Shown here piece after piece: positions 25,477-34,551 of a stretch of 64,000 nt of DNA (positions within the stretch are counted from its first letter, which is position 1; each line of letters opens with the position of its first letter). Position numbers and translations under genes: made by a program. Source of the stretch: Lachnospiraceae bacterium AM48-27BH. Lineage in GTDB: Bacteria > Bacillota > Clostridia > Lachnospirales > Lachnospiraceae. Under the pieces are notes generated by a model, which was not told the origin of the DNA, searched no databases, and saw nothing but the letters and a program-made list of their open reading frames with translations. Location of the stretch: positions 62,001-126,000 of the forward strand of contig QUFC01000003.1 of NCBI GenBank assembly GCA_003478355.1, written 5' to 3'.

Positions 25477-27081
25477 CTATCTCCTGATCGTTGTATATGC
25501 CTTCAGGCACAAATTGCACTGATAATTTTCCTCTGCACGTTCCCAGACAGCTCCCCCGGCACTGATATAGCCTTCTCCATCACTGATATCCGCCATACTG
25601 GTAGCATCATCTGCCCGGTACTCAATGGCCAGCGGATGAACCGCCCCTAGTGTTTTTACATAGAGAATCACTGCAAAGCGCTCGCCCGGCTCCAGTTCAA
25701 TCCCATCATCCCATTTCACTGTGTAATAACCACTGTAGCGGACTTCTCCCTTTGCCATCAACTGGCGTTTCTGAAAACCTTTATTATGTTCCAGATCCCT
25801 GGCCACATAGATTTCATAGGAAGTATGCTCTCCTGTAGCATAAAATCCGGCTCCATGCAGCGTCTCCTGTACCTCTGTCTGGTAGACATTGGCTCCATAG
25901 GCGTCTTCCCGCCCATAGCCCATCTGGCCCACCCAGCCACACAGATCACTCTGATAGATTTTCTCAGAATCATCCGGTTTTTCCAGGCCCGTATACACCA
26001 GATTGGTTTTCCCAATATACTGGTCATAATAAGATACCCAGAAACGGCCTCCATCGCCAAATTCACTGCCCCAGCTGTTCTGACACAAAAACGCGCCATC
26101 ACCTTCCAGCTCCATCTGAAAATTCTCTCTGGGGTAATGGTCGTCCCATCCAATGATCACCACATCATGGTTAGGAACCTCATCTCCTGCATAACAATAA
26201 GCATAACGTTTTTCATTATAATAAACAGAATGACTGCTGGAATCTGTCATGGACATGTAAAGAGAGCTCTGCACGCCACCATATAGGAAAATAGATTCTT
26301 TGATGGCTATCCTGTCATCGTCCGGAGGCATCTGAATCTCCTGGACATGAAGAGAGGGCTTTAGTCCATCCGGCGAATACTGATCACCATAAGGATCTTC
26401 TTCCTCCAGAACCGGCCCCTGCCACGACAGCAGATAAGCCATAGACATGGTATATTCCCCGCCTTCCTCCTGTTCCAGGGCAAAACTGTTCTGTAAGGAC
26501 ATATGATCCACCGAATATTCCTGATCAATCTTTGGAAGCCCCGCAGATTCCAGGGCAGTCAGGGAAGCAAATGACCAGCAGGTTCCATACTGGCCCTGAT
26601 TTTTCACCTTCGGTGCACGGCCTGCTTCCCGATAATCATACTCCGATGGAAGCATCCGCTTTCTGCGGCTCTCTGCGGTCTTCACACCCGGAAAAGGGGA
26701 CCGAAAACCAATCCGGTTCGATCCCATCTTCCAGTCCATGTCATAGCCAAATAAATCCGTTATCGTCTCCACCGGAATCAGCAGTCCGCTCTGGTTTCTT
26801 ACCACCTCATCCGTTAACGTTGCTTTCGTATCACCGCCCTGAAGAATCACGGTTCCATCCGGGTAATCCAGCACGGAAATTCCAAATATTTCTTTCACAT
26901 CATCCGCCTGAAAGTATAATCCCCGGCCATCCCCGGCAGGAAATCCCACCTTCTGTACTTCTCCATCTACCTCTAACATCAGAGGTCCCGCCACAGGAGT
27001 CGTCAGAACTTCCGCCCTGGCATTTCCTGCTCCGATCCACAGGCTCATAAACAATCCTGCGAAAATGATACGGTATTTCAA
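25477..27081 (-). CDS. Secreted papain-family (C1) cysteine protease
   Basis: 534 residues. Signal peptide (about 1-23, ending NARA), then a copper-amine-oxidase-N-like stalk (about 30-130, with DGTVILQGGD ... PVETITDLFGYDMDWKMG). The C1 domain has KNQGQYGTCWSFASL (oxyanion Gln and catalytic Cys about 168), PNHDVVIIGWDD (catalytic His) and CQNSWGSEFGDGG (Asn). The C-terminal 150 residues form a lectin-like beta domain seen in gut clostridial homologues. It probably cleaves proteins at the cell surface. The ATG overlaps the methyltransferase stop by 4 bp. Confidence 0.88.
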   Translation of the reverse strand: MKYRIIFAGLFMSLWIGAGNARAEVLTTPVAGPLMLEVDGEVQKVGFPAGDGRGLYFQADDVKEIFGISVLDYPDGTVILQGGDTKATLTDEVVRNQSGLLIPVETITDLFGYDMDWKMGSNRIGFRSPFPGVKTAESRRKRMLPSEYDYREAGRAPKVKNQGQYGTCWSFASLTALESAGLPKIDQEYSVDHMSLQNSFALEQEEGGEYTMSMAYLLSWQGPVLEEEDPYGDQYSPDGLKPSLHVQEIQMPPDDDRIAIKESIFLYGGVQSSLYMSMTDSSSHSVYYNEKRYAYCYAGDEVPNHDVVIIGWDDHYPRENFQMELEGDGAFLCQNSWGSEFGDGGRFWVSYYDQYIGKTNLVYTGLEKPDDSEKIYQSDLCGWVGQMGYGREDAYGANVYQTEVQETLHGAGFYATGEHTSYEIYVARDLEHNKGFQKRQLMAKGEVRYSGYYTVKWDDGIELEPGERFAVILYVKTLGAVHPLAIEYRADDATSMADISDGEGYISAGGAVWERAEENYQCNLCLKAYTTIRR

Positions 27082-28238
27082 TTCTGCTCCCGCCTTCTGG
27101 CCGGCGGCTTCGGTCCCATGAATTGATAGAAATAAGTTTTCATCATACCGTTGTAGATCTTACGGTTTTTGTCTGCTTTTCGTCCTATGTACTTCTCCGC
27201 ATCCTCATATGCTGTGATAATATAGGCCGACCAGTCGTCTAAAGCCCGAAAACGGTCTCCAATCTCCTTATAAAGAGCCGGAAGATTCTCCTTCTCCTCA
27301 ATTCGCTCGCCATATGGCGGATTGGTGATCAGAAAACCATATTTCTTCGGATGACTTAAAGCGCTTAAAGGTCTCTGCTGAAAATGGATCAGATCTGCCA
27401 CACCAGCGGATTCCGCATTGGCTCTGGCTGCCTTCACGATGTCACCATCAATATCATATCCCTGGATATCCACTTTCACATCCAGATCCACCAGATCATT
27501 GGCCTCATCCATCGCCTCATACCAGCATTTTCTCGGAATTAAGTTCTTCCAGTCTTCAGACAGGAAGGAACGGTTCATACCCGGCGCCATATTAGCCGCC
27601 ATCATAGCTGCCTCAATCGGAAATGTACCGCTTCCGCAAAATGGATCCACCAGAATACGGTCCGGCTTCCACGGAGTCAGCATAATTAACGCCGCCGCTA
27701 ATGTCTCTGTGATCGGCGCTTTGCTGGTTAACGTGCGGTAACCTCTCTTATGGAGGGAATCACCAGAAGTATCGATTCCCACAGTCACCTGATCTTTGTA
27801 TAAAAATACCCGCAGCGGATAGCTGCTTCCGGTTTCCGGGAACTGGCTGATGCCGTAAGCCGGCTTCATCCGCTCCACCATGGCCTTTTTCATGATCCGC
27901 TGGATATCGGAAGGGCTGAATAATTTGCTCTTAATGGAAGAAGCCTTAGCCACCCAGAATTTGCCATCCTGTGGGATATATTCCTCCCACGGAATCGCCT
28001 TCGTCCCCTGGAACAGTTCCTCAAAGGTCTCTGCCCGGAAACTTCCTACTTTTAAAAGCACACGCTCTGCCGTTCTTAAAAATACATTGGCACGGCAGAT
28101 GGCCTCATCATCTCCAAGAAAGGTGACTCTGCCATCCTCCACCAGGGAAATCTCATATCCCAGATCAATGATTTCTTTTTTTAATACTGCTTCCATGCCA
28201 AAATGGCACGGCGCAATTAACTCAAAATATTTTTTCAC
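27078..28238 (-). CDS. THUMP-domain RNA methyltransferase (RlmL/YpsC-like)
   Basis: 386 residues. THUMP domain in the N-terminal half (about 45-155), then a class I methyltransferase with VDPFCGSGTFPIEAAMMAAN and the N-methylation signature ITNPPYGERI. Members methylate guanine N2 in 23S rRNA (G2445 in E. coli RlmL). It lacks the second, RlmK-like domain, as is normal in Firmicutes. Third gene of the 28791-24380 operon. Confidence 0.92.
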   Translation of the reverse strand: MKKYFELIAPCHFGMEAVLKKEIIDLGYEISLVEDGRVTFLGDDEAICRANVFLRTAERVLLKVGSFRAETFEELFQGTKAIPWEEYIPQDGKFWVAKASSIKSKLFSPSDIQRIMKKAMVERMKPAYGISQFPETGSSYPLRVFLYKDQVTVGIDTSGDSLHKRGYRTLTSKAPITETLAAALIMLTPWKPDRILVDPFCGSGTFPIEAAMMAANMAPGMNRSFLSEDWKNLIPRKCWYEAMDEANDLVDLDVKVDIQGYDIDGDIVKAARANAESAGVADLIHFQQRPLSALSHPKKYGFLITNPPYGERIEEKENLPALYKEIGDRFRALDDWSAYIITAYEDAEKYIGRKADKNRKIYNGMMKTYFYQFMGPKPPARRREQN

Positions 28239-28248
28239 AAATTACTCC

Positions 28249-28791
28249 TTACAGTGTGATTTCTTTGATAACGTTACCATCAAAATCATAAATGGCAAAT
28301 ACATTCTCATCCAGCATTCCGTAGGTATTCGGATTGCCCCCCTTCGCCAGGGAGGTAGAACCTGGATTTAACAGGAATTTATCTCCCATCGGTTCTGCCT
28401 TCAAAAGATGCGTATGGCCATGGATCAGAATATCCCCGGCCTGCATTGGCGGAAGGGCATCTGCATTATGGATATGTCCGTGGGTGGCATAAAATGTCTT
28501 GCCGTTTAATTCTAACAGGGCATAATCTGCCATGATCGGAAATTCCAGCACCATCTGGTCTACTTCCGCGTCACAGTTGCCTCTGACTGCATAGATCCGG
28601 TCTTTGTATTCATTTAACATGGCGATCACCTGCTTGGGCGCATACTCCTTCGGAAGATCATTTCTCGGTCCATGATACAGAAGATCTCCCAGTAAGATCA
28701 AACGCTTAGCGCCGGAGGCTTCAAACACCTCCAGCGTCTTTTTACAGTAATAAGCAGAGCCATGAATATCTGACGCAAACATATATTTCAT
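28249..28791 (-). CDS. YfcE-like phosphodiesterase
   Basis: 180 residues with SDIHGSAYYC, LLGDLLYHGPRND, VRGNCDAEVDQM, YATHGHIHN, LIHGHTH and LNPGSTSLAKGG, the full metal-site set of E. coli YfcE and close in length to it. First gene of the operon; CAGGAGG precedes the ATG. Paralogue of the gene at 24380 but only distantly similar. Confidence 0.9.
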   Translation of the reverse strand: MKYMFASDIHGSAYYCKKTLEVFEASGAKRLILLGDLLYHGPRNDLPKEYAPKQVIAMLNEYKDRIYAVRGNCDAEVDQMVLEFPIMADYALLELNGKTFYATHGHIHNADALPPMQAGDILIHGHTHLLKAEPMGDKFLLNPGSTSLAKGGNPNTYGMLDENVFAIYDFDGNVIKEITL

Positions 28792-28956
28792 CTTGGATTC
28801 CTCCTGAGCATACGAATTCTATTTTATCTTGTAACAATCCAGTACCTTTCTTATTATGAACAAAGCTTCTGTTCAGATCTGCCGGACCATTACTTAATCC
28901 CTTATATTCTAAGTCCACAAACCAACATCTGTCAATGAGAAACCAAGGCAAAATCT

Positions 28957-28999
28957 GCTACCAGCACTGTATCATACGGCATTTTCAGTTCAGAAAATG
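28957..28999. repeat. Family C repeat fragment at the end of the rhodanese gene
   Basis: CACTGTATCATACGGC and the GGCATTTTC/GAAAATGCC hairpin match the left half of family C elements. The fragment supplies the last codons and the stop codon of the rhodanese gene. Confidence 0.6.
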
Positions 29000-29290
29000 A
29001 CTTCCCCGGTAAGCCATCAGTCCCCCCGCTGCATTCACGGCCCGGAACCCGGCCTCTGACAGCTTTCTGCATGCCATAAGACTGCTGCTTCCCCTCTGGC
29101 AGCAGCAGACGATCATCCGGTCTCTGGGAAATGTTCCCATCTGTGTCTCCAGTTCCTCTAAGGGTACCGATACTGCCCCCTGCAGATGTCCTTTTTCATA
29201 ACTTTCCCGATCCCTGACGTCGATCAGGTACATGGGCATGTTCCTCTGTATCCACCATTCCAGCTGACGCATACTTACAGTCTGACACAT
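28985..29290 (-). CDS. Single-domain rhodanese
   Basis: 101 residues from ATG 29290 (GGGGATGGCAGG upstream); the much longer open frame to 29650 is spurious. YLIDVRDRESYEKGHLQGAVSVPLEEL and the active-site loop CCCQRGSSS, then AAGGLMAYRG, are typical. It carries sulfur on the active-site Cys (sulfide, thiosulfate or persulfide transfer). The final residues SHFLN and the stop come from a family C repeat fragment, so the natural C-terminus may have been changed by the insertion. Confidence 0.85.
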   Translation of the reverse strand: MCQTVSMRQLEWWIQRNMPMYLIDVRDRESYEKGHLQGAVSVPLEELETQMGTFPRDRMIVCCCQRGSSSLMACRKLSEAGFRAVNAAGGLMAYRGSHFLN

Positions 29291-29331
29291 CCTGCCATCC
29301 CCTGTCCTTCTTGTCTTACTATACCATATGT

Positions 29332-29367
29332 AAAAAGCCCATTTCCTGTCCATCACAGGAAACGGGC
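29332..29367 (-). terminator. Terminator after the Asn/Gln-rich small gene
   Basis: Minus strand: GCCCGTTTCCTGT-gatgg-ACAGGAAATGGGC followed by TTTTT. Confidence 0.8.
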
Positions 29368-29378
29368 CCACCACCGAA

Positions 29379-29549
29379 TTAGTAACTGTTATTCTGACTA
29401 TTGTTTTCCGTCTTGTTATCGGTCTTGTTCTGGTAATTGTTCTGGCTCTTGTTCTGGGAGCTGTTCTGACTGCGGTTCTGGCTTCTGTTGTCATATTTGT
29501 TCTTGGAATTTCTGGTCTCATCCATATCATTGCTGTAATTCTTTGCCAT
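29379..29549 (-). CDS. Small Asn/Gln/Ser-rich protein
   Basis: 56 residues (begins MAKNYSNDMDETRNSKNKYD; ends NNSQNNSY) built from repeats of the type SQN(R/S/K). AGGAGG lies 9 nt before ATG 29549, and a strong terminator follows the stop, so it is a complete independent gene. Low-complexity hydrophilic sequence with no Cys and no membrane segment. Similar short proteins occur in Firmicutes without known function; a spore or surface role would be guesswork. Confidence 0.7.
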   Translation of the reverse strand: MAKNYSNDMDETRNSKNKYDNRSQNRSQNSSQNKSQNNYQNKTDNKTENNSQNNSY

Positions 29550-29581
29550 AATAGCATTACCTCCTGAAAAGATAAATTAGT

Positions 29582-29608
29582 GTAACTGTAAAGGTACAAA
29601 ACAGTTAC
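29582..29608. repeat. Solo hairpin, family A variant
   Basis: GTAACTGT and ACAGTTAC enclose AAAGGTACAAA, the same 27-bp size and shape as the solo copy at 956. It lies upstream of the small Asn/Gln-rich gene. Confidence 0.5.
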
Positions 29609-29661
29609 GATTTTTTGGTACAAAGCTATTATGGCTTTTTTCAGCTTCATTATACTTCTAT

Positions 29662-29690
29662 TTGATTTTTTTACTGAAATATATTATAAT
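29662..29690 (+). promoter_or_regulatory. Promoter of the candidate small RNA
   Basis: TTGATT, 17 bp, TATAAT, with predicted transcription start near 29697. Confidence 0.65.
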
Positions 29691-29696
29691 ATTCTT

Positions 29697-29792
29697 GGAG
29701 TATGGGCCTCCCTTAAGCCCAACAAATCCTTACACAAGATTGATACTCCCCTCAAGTGAAAAAGCCTGGCAGCTCCCCTGCCAGGCTTTTTC
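29697..29792 (+). ncRNA. Candidate small non-coding RNA, about 96 nt
   Basis: A near-consensus promoter (TTGATT-17-TATAAT) points to a start at 29697, and a strong intrinsic terminator ends at about 29791. Between them no usable frame exists (ATG-GGC-CTC-CCT-stop). The 5' GGAGTAT can pair with ATACTCC at 29743-29749, enclosing an inner GGGC/GCCC hairpin, so the RNA would fold into a closed domain followed by the terminator stem. No known family is recognised (not 6S, SRP, tmRNA or RNase P by size and motifs). Confidence 0.6.
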
Positions 29793-29793
29793 T
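29759..29793. terminator. Bidirectional terminator
   Basis: AAAAAGCCTGGCAG and CTGCCAGGCTTTTT. It serves the plus-strand small RNA and, in the other direction, the NlpC/P60 gene. Confidence 0.85.
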
Positions 29794-29826
29794 ATCGATT
29801 CCTTTTATCCTTTATCTAAAATATCC

Positions 29827-30579
29827 TTAATCACCTAATACATTCACAATCTTTACCGGAGTCCGGTAATTCCACGGCGAAGTCTTTACGCCGGTTTTAT
29901 AAGTCGATGCATGTACCACCATGCCATCACCGATATACATAGCCACATGATTGATGTTCTTTCCATTCTTGGAATAAAACACCAGGTCTCCAGGACGCAT
30001 CTGGTCTTCGTTTACTTCTTTTCCTTCACCGGACTGTGCCACAGAACTGCGTGCAATATTAACACCTGCACCGTACTTCATGACATAACGGGTAAACCCG
30101 GAACAGTCAACTCCCGTATGCGGATCACTTCCTGCATCTTTATACTTACAGCCAATAAACTGAAGCGCAAACTCCACTAAGTCCTCTCTTGCTGCCTCTG
30201 CTTTCTTCTCTTTTGTCATCAGCTCCGTCTCAACTGCTTTTCCGTCGTTTTCCATCGCTGACTTCGTTACAACCGCAACATCTTTGGTTGAAATATATGC
30301 CTTTGTCTCACCCACCTGAAGTTCCAACCATCCATCACCCTGATCACCTGTGATCTGGTAATACTGTCCGCTCTCTGCCTCTGCCAACACATCTTCAGAA
30401 TCGGTAGATGCATAAATAGAAGAACCACCATCTCCGACAGAAGCCACATAAGCTCCGCTCTCCATCTCTGGGCCAGTCAGATCTTCATAGTCTGCTCTTG
30501 CCTCTCCGGCTCCTGCAAACATCATGCATCCACAAAGCAGTGCGAAACAGATACTCTGACGAAACTGGTTTTTCTTCAT
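29827..30579 (-). CDS. Secreted SH3b-NlpC/P60 endopeptidase
   Basis: 250 residues from ATG 30579 (GAGAGGATCAT upstream). Signal peptide (about 1-29, ending GEARA), a bacterial SH3-like domain (about 45-105, SVGDGGSSIYAST ... YYQITGDQGDGWLELQVG) and a C-terminal NlpC/P60 domain with catalytic Cys in VDCSGFTRYV and His in NHVAMYIGDGMVVHAS. These enzymes cut peptide stems of peptidoglycan, usually D-Glu to meso-DAP. Perfect consensus promoter 86 bp upstream of the ATG. Confidence 0.92.
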   Translation of the reverse strand: MKKNQFRQSICFALLCGCMMFAGAGEARADYEDLTGPEMESGAYVASVGDGGSSIYASTDSEDVLAEAESGQYYQITGDQGDGWLELQVGETKAYISTKDVAVVTKSAMENDGKAVETELMTKEKKAEAAREDLVEFALQFIGCKYKDAGSDPHTGVDCSGFTRYVMKYGAGVNIARSSVAQSGEGKEVNEDQMRPGDLVFYSKNGKNINHVAMYIGDGMVVHASTYKTGVKTSPWNYRTPVKIVNVLGD

Positions 30580-30664
30580 ATGATCCTCTCTTTCTTTTTT
30601 TGCAACGGTTTTGTACCTTAACAGTTTTATTTCATTTGTTACAGAATTGTTAAGTACGAGTAAC

Positions 30665-30693
30665 ATTATATTGCTTTTTCATTACTCTGTCAA
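30665..30693 (-). promoter_or_regulatory. Consensus promoter of the NlpC/P60 gene
   Basis: Minus strand TTGACA, 17 bp, TATAAT. Predicted 5' leader of about 80 nt with repeated GTTAAG/TAACA-type short arms. Confidence 0.8.
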
Positions 30694-30700
30694 GCAAAAA

Positions 30701-30744
30701 AAGCCCTGAGACTGATCATTTATTACAAATTCGTCTCAGGGTTT
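30701..30744 (-). terminator. Terminator of the DUF1700 gene
   Basis: CCCTGAGAC and GTCTCAGGG arms around a 20-nt AT-rich loop; minus strand tail CTTTTTTT. Confidence 0.75.
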
Positions 30745-30787
30745 CTTTGTTTTTTGTGTATTTTTTAATATTTTATTAATTTTTTCG

Positions 30788-31282
30788 CTAACGCTGCTTA
30801 AAATTCCGGAAAATTGTTACAATCAGCCAGATAAGAAACAGCGGTCCGATGAGCGGAGCGATCAACGTAAGCACTCCTCCGATCACCATAAACACCAGAT
30901 AGATAACTGCAGCTACGATTACCACCGCCAATATACGCCAGTACCATTTGCTTAAATCAATGTAATGCATGGAGTGTCTCTGGGTGGAACCTGTCCGGTC
31001 GCTGTCATAAGTACCATAGCCGCGATCGGAAGACCGGCTGTAGGCAGAGGTATCATCATCCACAAACTCGCCCTCTCCCGCTCCATCTGTGGTATCCTCA
31101 ATGGTCCTGGCGATCAGTCTCGGATCACCGATCTCCTCAATGACCTCTTCCTCGCTTCTGCCCTTTCTCACTTCATCACTGATATATCCGTCATAATAAC
31201 GTACATTCTCTTCCACTACCCGGGGCGGCACATTCCCATTCAATGCCCGGCGCAGGGTCTGAAGAAATTCGTCTTTTCTCAT
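30788..31282 (-). CDS. DUF1700 membrane protein
   Basis: 164 residues. The N-terminal helical HAAS-type segment (MRKDEFLQTLRRALNG ... ENVRYYDGYISDEVRKGRSE, EEIGDPRLIARTI) is the DUF1700 signature. A Ser/Asp linker leads to two membrane helices (about 110-155) and a basic tail. DUF1700 proteins often pair with PadR-type regulators; none is adjacent here. Function not established. AAGGAG precedes the ATG. Confidence 0.85.
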   Translation of the reverse strand: MRKDEFLQTLRRALNGNVPPRVVEENVRYYDGYISDEVRKGRSEEEVIEEIGDPRLIARTIEDTTDGAGEGEFVDDDTSAYSRSSDRGYGTYDSDRTGSTQRHSMHYIDLSKWYWRILAVVIVAAVIYLVFMVIGGVLTLIAPLIGPLFLIWLIVTIFRNFKQR

Positions 31283-31328
31283 GAATTCTCCTTATTATCT
31301 ATCTGTTTTGCAGTTTTCAAAATCAAAA

Positions 31329-31384
31329 CGCCTCCTGCAGGCAGATCTGCATCGGGCTTTCGACTTTTTGACCCTAGTATTATA
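31329..31384. repeat. Family B repeat fragment
   Basis: CTCCTGCAGGCAGATCTGCA, then CGACTTTTTGACCCTAGTAT, matches the left terminal 55 bp of family B on the other strand. The rest of the 31283-31512 gap shows nothing else. Confidence 0.5.
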
Positions 31385-31512
31385 CCATGTTTTTCCCGCC
31401 AGGTAAAGGAATGGCTTATTAAATAATTGTGAACTACATCGGCAATTGAATTACCGAGGATTCTCGCTTATTATCCTAAAGATTCCATAATCAGACGTGA
31501 CCCTTTCCATAG

Positions 31513-33455
31513 CTATACCAGTTTTTCTTTTAAGATACCATCCCGGTAAGCGCTCACCAACTCCTTTAAATCTTCGATCCGCGCTTCCAGTTCCTTTCCA
31601 AGATCTGTATCGCCTACCATTATACGCCTTTTCATCTTCTCCACGATCGCACCTTCGGTGTATTCTTCTTGCCTGGACAAAATGGCATATGCTCTGCCAG
31701 TGCAAGGTGGTGGGAATTGAAGATCAAGGTATACCCGGCAATTCCGGTTTTGCTCTGATATGCTTTGGACAGTCCGCCGTCAATGACAAACAGCTTGCCT
31801 CCTGCCTTTACCGGAGTCTCGCCATCTTTTAATTTTACCGGAACATGGCCGTTGATAATATGTCCCTCTTCCGGAGACAGACCGAATTCCTTCAAGATCT
31901 TGCGGCAGCAGTCCTCCTTCTCACTGAGCTGGTAATACGGATTCATGGCTTCCTTATGAGTCGCCTTATCTTCTATAAAGTAATGCTCAAAAGTAGTCAT
32001 CTTCTCCTTTCCAAACAAGGGAGATTTGGCGCCACACCACAGATACCACATAAAATCACTGGCTACTCCCTTATCCGGGTTGGATTCCGGGAGGAAATAG
32101 GCGCTCTGCACCATCTGATCCACAAAATCCATCAAAGCTTTTCCAGAATACGGAATACCATAAAATACAATATCATCAAAACTTCCATCCTTCTTTAATG
32201 GAATGCAGCCATGGTACAGCAGGTTATTGTTGCAGCACTTGTACATGCTTCCGTGGGAATACAGGAACTTAATGTGCTTGTGAAGAAGACCACTGTGGCG
32301 AAAAGACATTTTCAGGGTCTGCAGCAGTTCTGCTTCCTGTTCCGTTAACTTCAGTGGGTCTTTCGGATCGATCGTCGGGAATTTCATATCCAGCATCGGA
32401 TATGTTTTTCCGTCTACTTCCACCGTTCCCTTGTCAAAGTCCACATGTTCCAATAAGCAGCGGTGATTTAAACCATATTCCGGGTGGCGCTTGATGATCT
32501 GGCCTTCCACCTTAAACTGTATCACCGTGATCGCCTTATGCATTTTCGCCACCAGTCCCGGATCTACCACGTCATAGATATTCTGGTCCAGAATATGTGG
32601 TTTAAACCTGGTGCATGGGTCATCCCGGTATGCAGAGGCCGCAAACATCGAAAGGGGGCGCAGATTAATTCCATAGCCATCTTCCAGCACATCAAAGCTG
32701 TTATAACTGATAGCGATCCGCAGCACATTACACATACAGGCCAGGTTGCCAGTTGCCGCTCCCATCCAGGAGATATCATGATTTCCCCACTGGATATCTA
32801 CATCATGAAAATTCATCAGTTCATTTAAGATCAGATCTGCTCTTGGTCCACGGTCGAAGATATCTCCAATAATATGCAGATTGTCAATGGTCAGGTTCTG
32901 GATCAGTTCACACAGCACGCAGATAAACTGATCGGCACTTCCGATGTCGATGATGGTCTGGACGATTTCGCTGTAATAAACCTTTTTATTGTCCGCATTA
33001 TAGTCCACATGAAGCAATTCATCGATCACATAAGCAAAATCCGGCGGCAGCTTTTTTCTCACCTTGGAACGGGTATACTTGGAAGACACCTGTTTACATA
33101 ACTGCACCAGACGGTAAATGGTGATCCGCTTCCAGTCATCGTTGTTGTGATCGCTGTCGGACTGAGCCAGCTGGTTTAAGGTGCGTTTCGGATAGTAGAT
33201 CAGGTTCGCAAGTTCGTCCTGCTCATCCTCAGGGATCACATAACCAAAGGTCTCCTTGATCTTTTCCCGGATAATACCGGAAGAGCTTCGAAGCAGATGG
33301 ATAAATGCCTCATGTTCTCCATGCAGGTCACTGAAAAAATATTCTGTTCCCTTTGGAAGTCCCCGTATGGCAGTCAGATTGATAATCTCTGTGGATGCAG
33401 ACTGGATGGTTGGATACTCCCGCGCCAGAAGCTTCAGATAAGCAATATCTCTCAT
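31513..33455 (-). pseudogene. fbp: Class III fructose-1,6-bisphosphatase, frameshifted near the C-terminus in this sequence
   Basis: Gluconeogenic hydrolysis of fructose-1,6-bisphosphate to fructose-6-phosphate; the Firmicute-specific class. ATG 33455 has GGGAGG upstream. Frame 1 holds LKLLAREYPTIQSASTEI, YFFSDLHGEHEAF, IIGDIFDRGPRADLI, WGNHDISWMGA and IINGHVPVKLKDGE. It then leaves the family pattern at HMPFCPGKK, where one T is missing from a T5 run (near 31680). Restoring it gives HMPFLSRQEEYTEGAIVEKM and then IMVGDTDLGKELEARIEDL to AYRDGILKEKLV, 652 residues in all, matching Bacillus Fbp. A homopolymer indel is the likely cause. Confidence 0.9.
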
Positions 33456-33532
33456 TCTCGTTCCTCCCAATTTTAACAGCTATTCTTCTGCCAGACGGTC
33501 CTCCATGGATGATCCTCCAGTAACAGCTTGTC

Positions 33533-33594
33533 GTTACCACCACTGTATCATACGGCATTTTCAGTTCAGAAAATGCCTACCCATGTACAGTAAC
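33533..33594. repeat. Family C short derivative with target duplication
   Basis: 62 bp from GTTACCACCACTG to GTACAGTAAC, the left half of family C with new inverted ends (GTTAC/GTAAC) and the inner GGCATTTTC hairpin. AGCTTGTC is repeated exactly at 33525-33532 and 33595-33602 (8 bp), so this short form seems to have moved as a unit. Confidence 0.75.
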
Positions 33595-33723
33595 AGCTTG
33601 TCCACGCCCGCCCTCACATAACGGAATAGTTGCAAATTTCTTATAATTATAGTAACATACTTCCATAGAAATGGAAAGTTCTTCACCAGATACAAGCACT
33701 TCGAGAAAGGAATCAATATCATT

Positions 33724-34530
33724 ATGGAACAACTGTATGTATTCGGAACGGGAAATGCCACTGTGACCCGCTACTATAACACCTGTTTTGCCATCAAGAA
33801 TCCAGAAAACCAGTATTTCATGGTGGACACCGGCGGCGGCAACGGCATCTTACGGATTCTGGAGGATATGCAGGTGTCCATTCCGGACATCCATCACATT
33901 TTTATTACCCATGAACACACCGACCATTTACTGGGCATCGTCTGGATGATCCGTGTCATCGCCACCCGCATGAAAAATGGCAAATATGACGGCGATTTAA
34001 ACATTTACTGCCATGAAGCGCTGACAGAGACCATCACCACGATCTGCCGTCTGACTCTCCAGGGCAAATTTTTCAAGATGATCGGAGACCGCATCCATCT
34101 GATCCCGGTCCATGATGGAGACAAACGCCAGATTTTAAATTATCCGGTGACCTTTTTCGACATCCACTCCACCAAGGCCATGCAGTATGGCTTCACCATG
34201 ACTCTGGAAAATGGCAAACAGTTCACCTGCTGCGGTGACGAACCATTTAACCCGCTATGTGAAAGCTATGTAAAGGGAAGCGACTGGCTGACCCACGAGG
34301 CTTTCTGTCTTTACAGCCAGAGAGAGCAGTTTAAACCTTATGAGAAGCATCACAGCACGGTCAAGGATGCCTGTGAGCTTGCAGAAAGCCTTGGGATCAA
34401 AAACCTGATCCTGTGGCACACAGAAGATAAGAATAAAGAAAACCGGGAGAAATTGTACCGGGAAGAAGGTACACCGTACTTTACAGGGAATCTGTTTATT
34501 CCGGAAGATGAGACGGTGATCACCTTATAA
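33724..34530 (+). CDS. MBL-fold metallohydrolase (RNase Z-like)
   Basis: 268 residues with the zinc motif FITHEHTDHLLG (HxHxDH), VDTGGGNGI near the N-terminus, a later CCGDEPF, and LILWHTEDKN near the end. Layout resembles RNase Z/arylsulfatase-like MBL proteins of the YhfI group rather than beta-lactamases. Substrate unknown. No strong ribosome binding site (AAAGGA 14 nt upstream). A terminator follows. Confidence 0.85.
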   Translation: MEQLYVFGTGNATVTRYYNTCFAIKNPENQYFMVDTGGGNGILRILEDMQVSIPDIHHIFITHEHTDHLLGIVWMIRVIATRMKNGKYDGDLNIYCHEALTETITTICRLTLQGKFFKMIGDRIHLIPVHDGDKRQILNYPVTFFDIHSTKAMQYGFTMTLENGKQFTCCGDEPFNPLCESYVKGSDWLTHEAFCLYSQREQFKPYEKHHSTVKDACELAESLGIKNLILWHTEDKNKENREKLYREEGTPYFTGNLFIPEDETVITL

Positions 34531-34551
34531 TCATCTGCACTCAGACACACA

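Noticed and set aside
29291..29650. N-terminal extension of the rhodanese frame, rich in Arg/Thr
   Set aside because: It is the out-of-frame reading of the small Asn/Gln-rich gene at 29379-29549, which has its own strong start signal.
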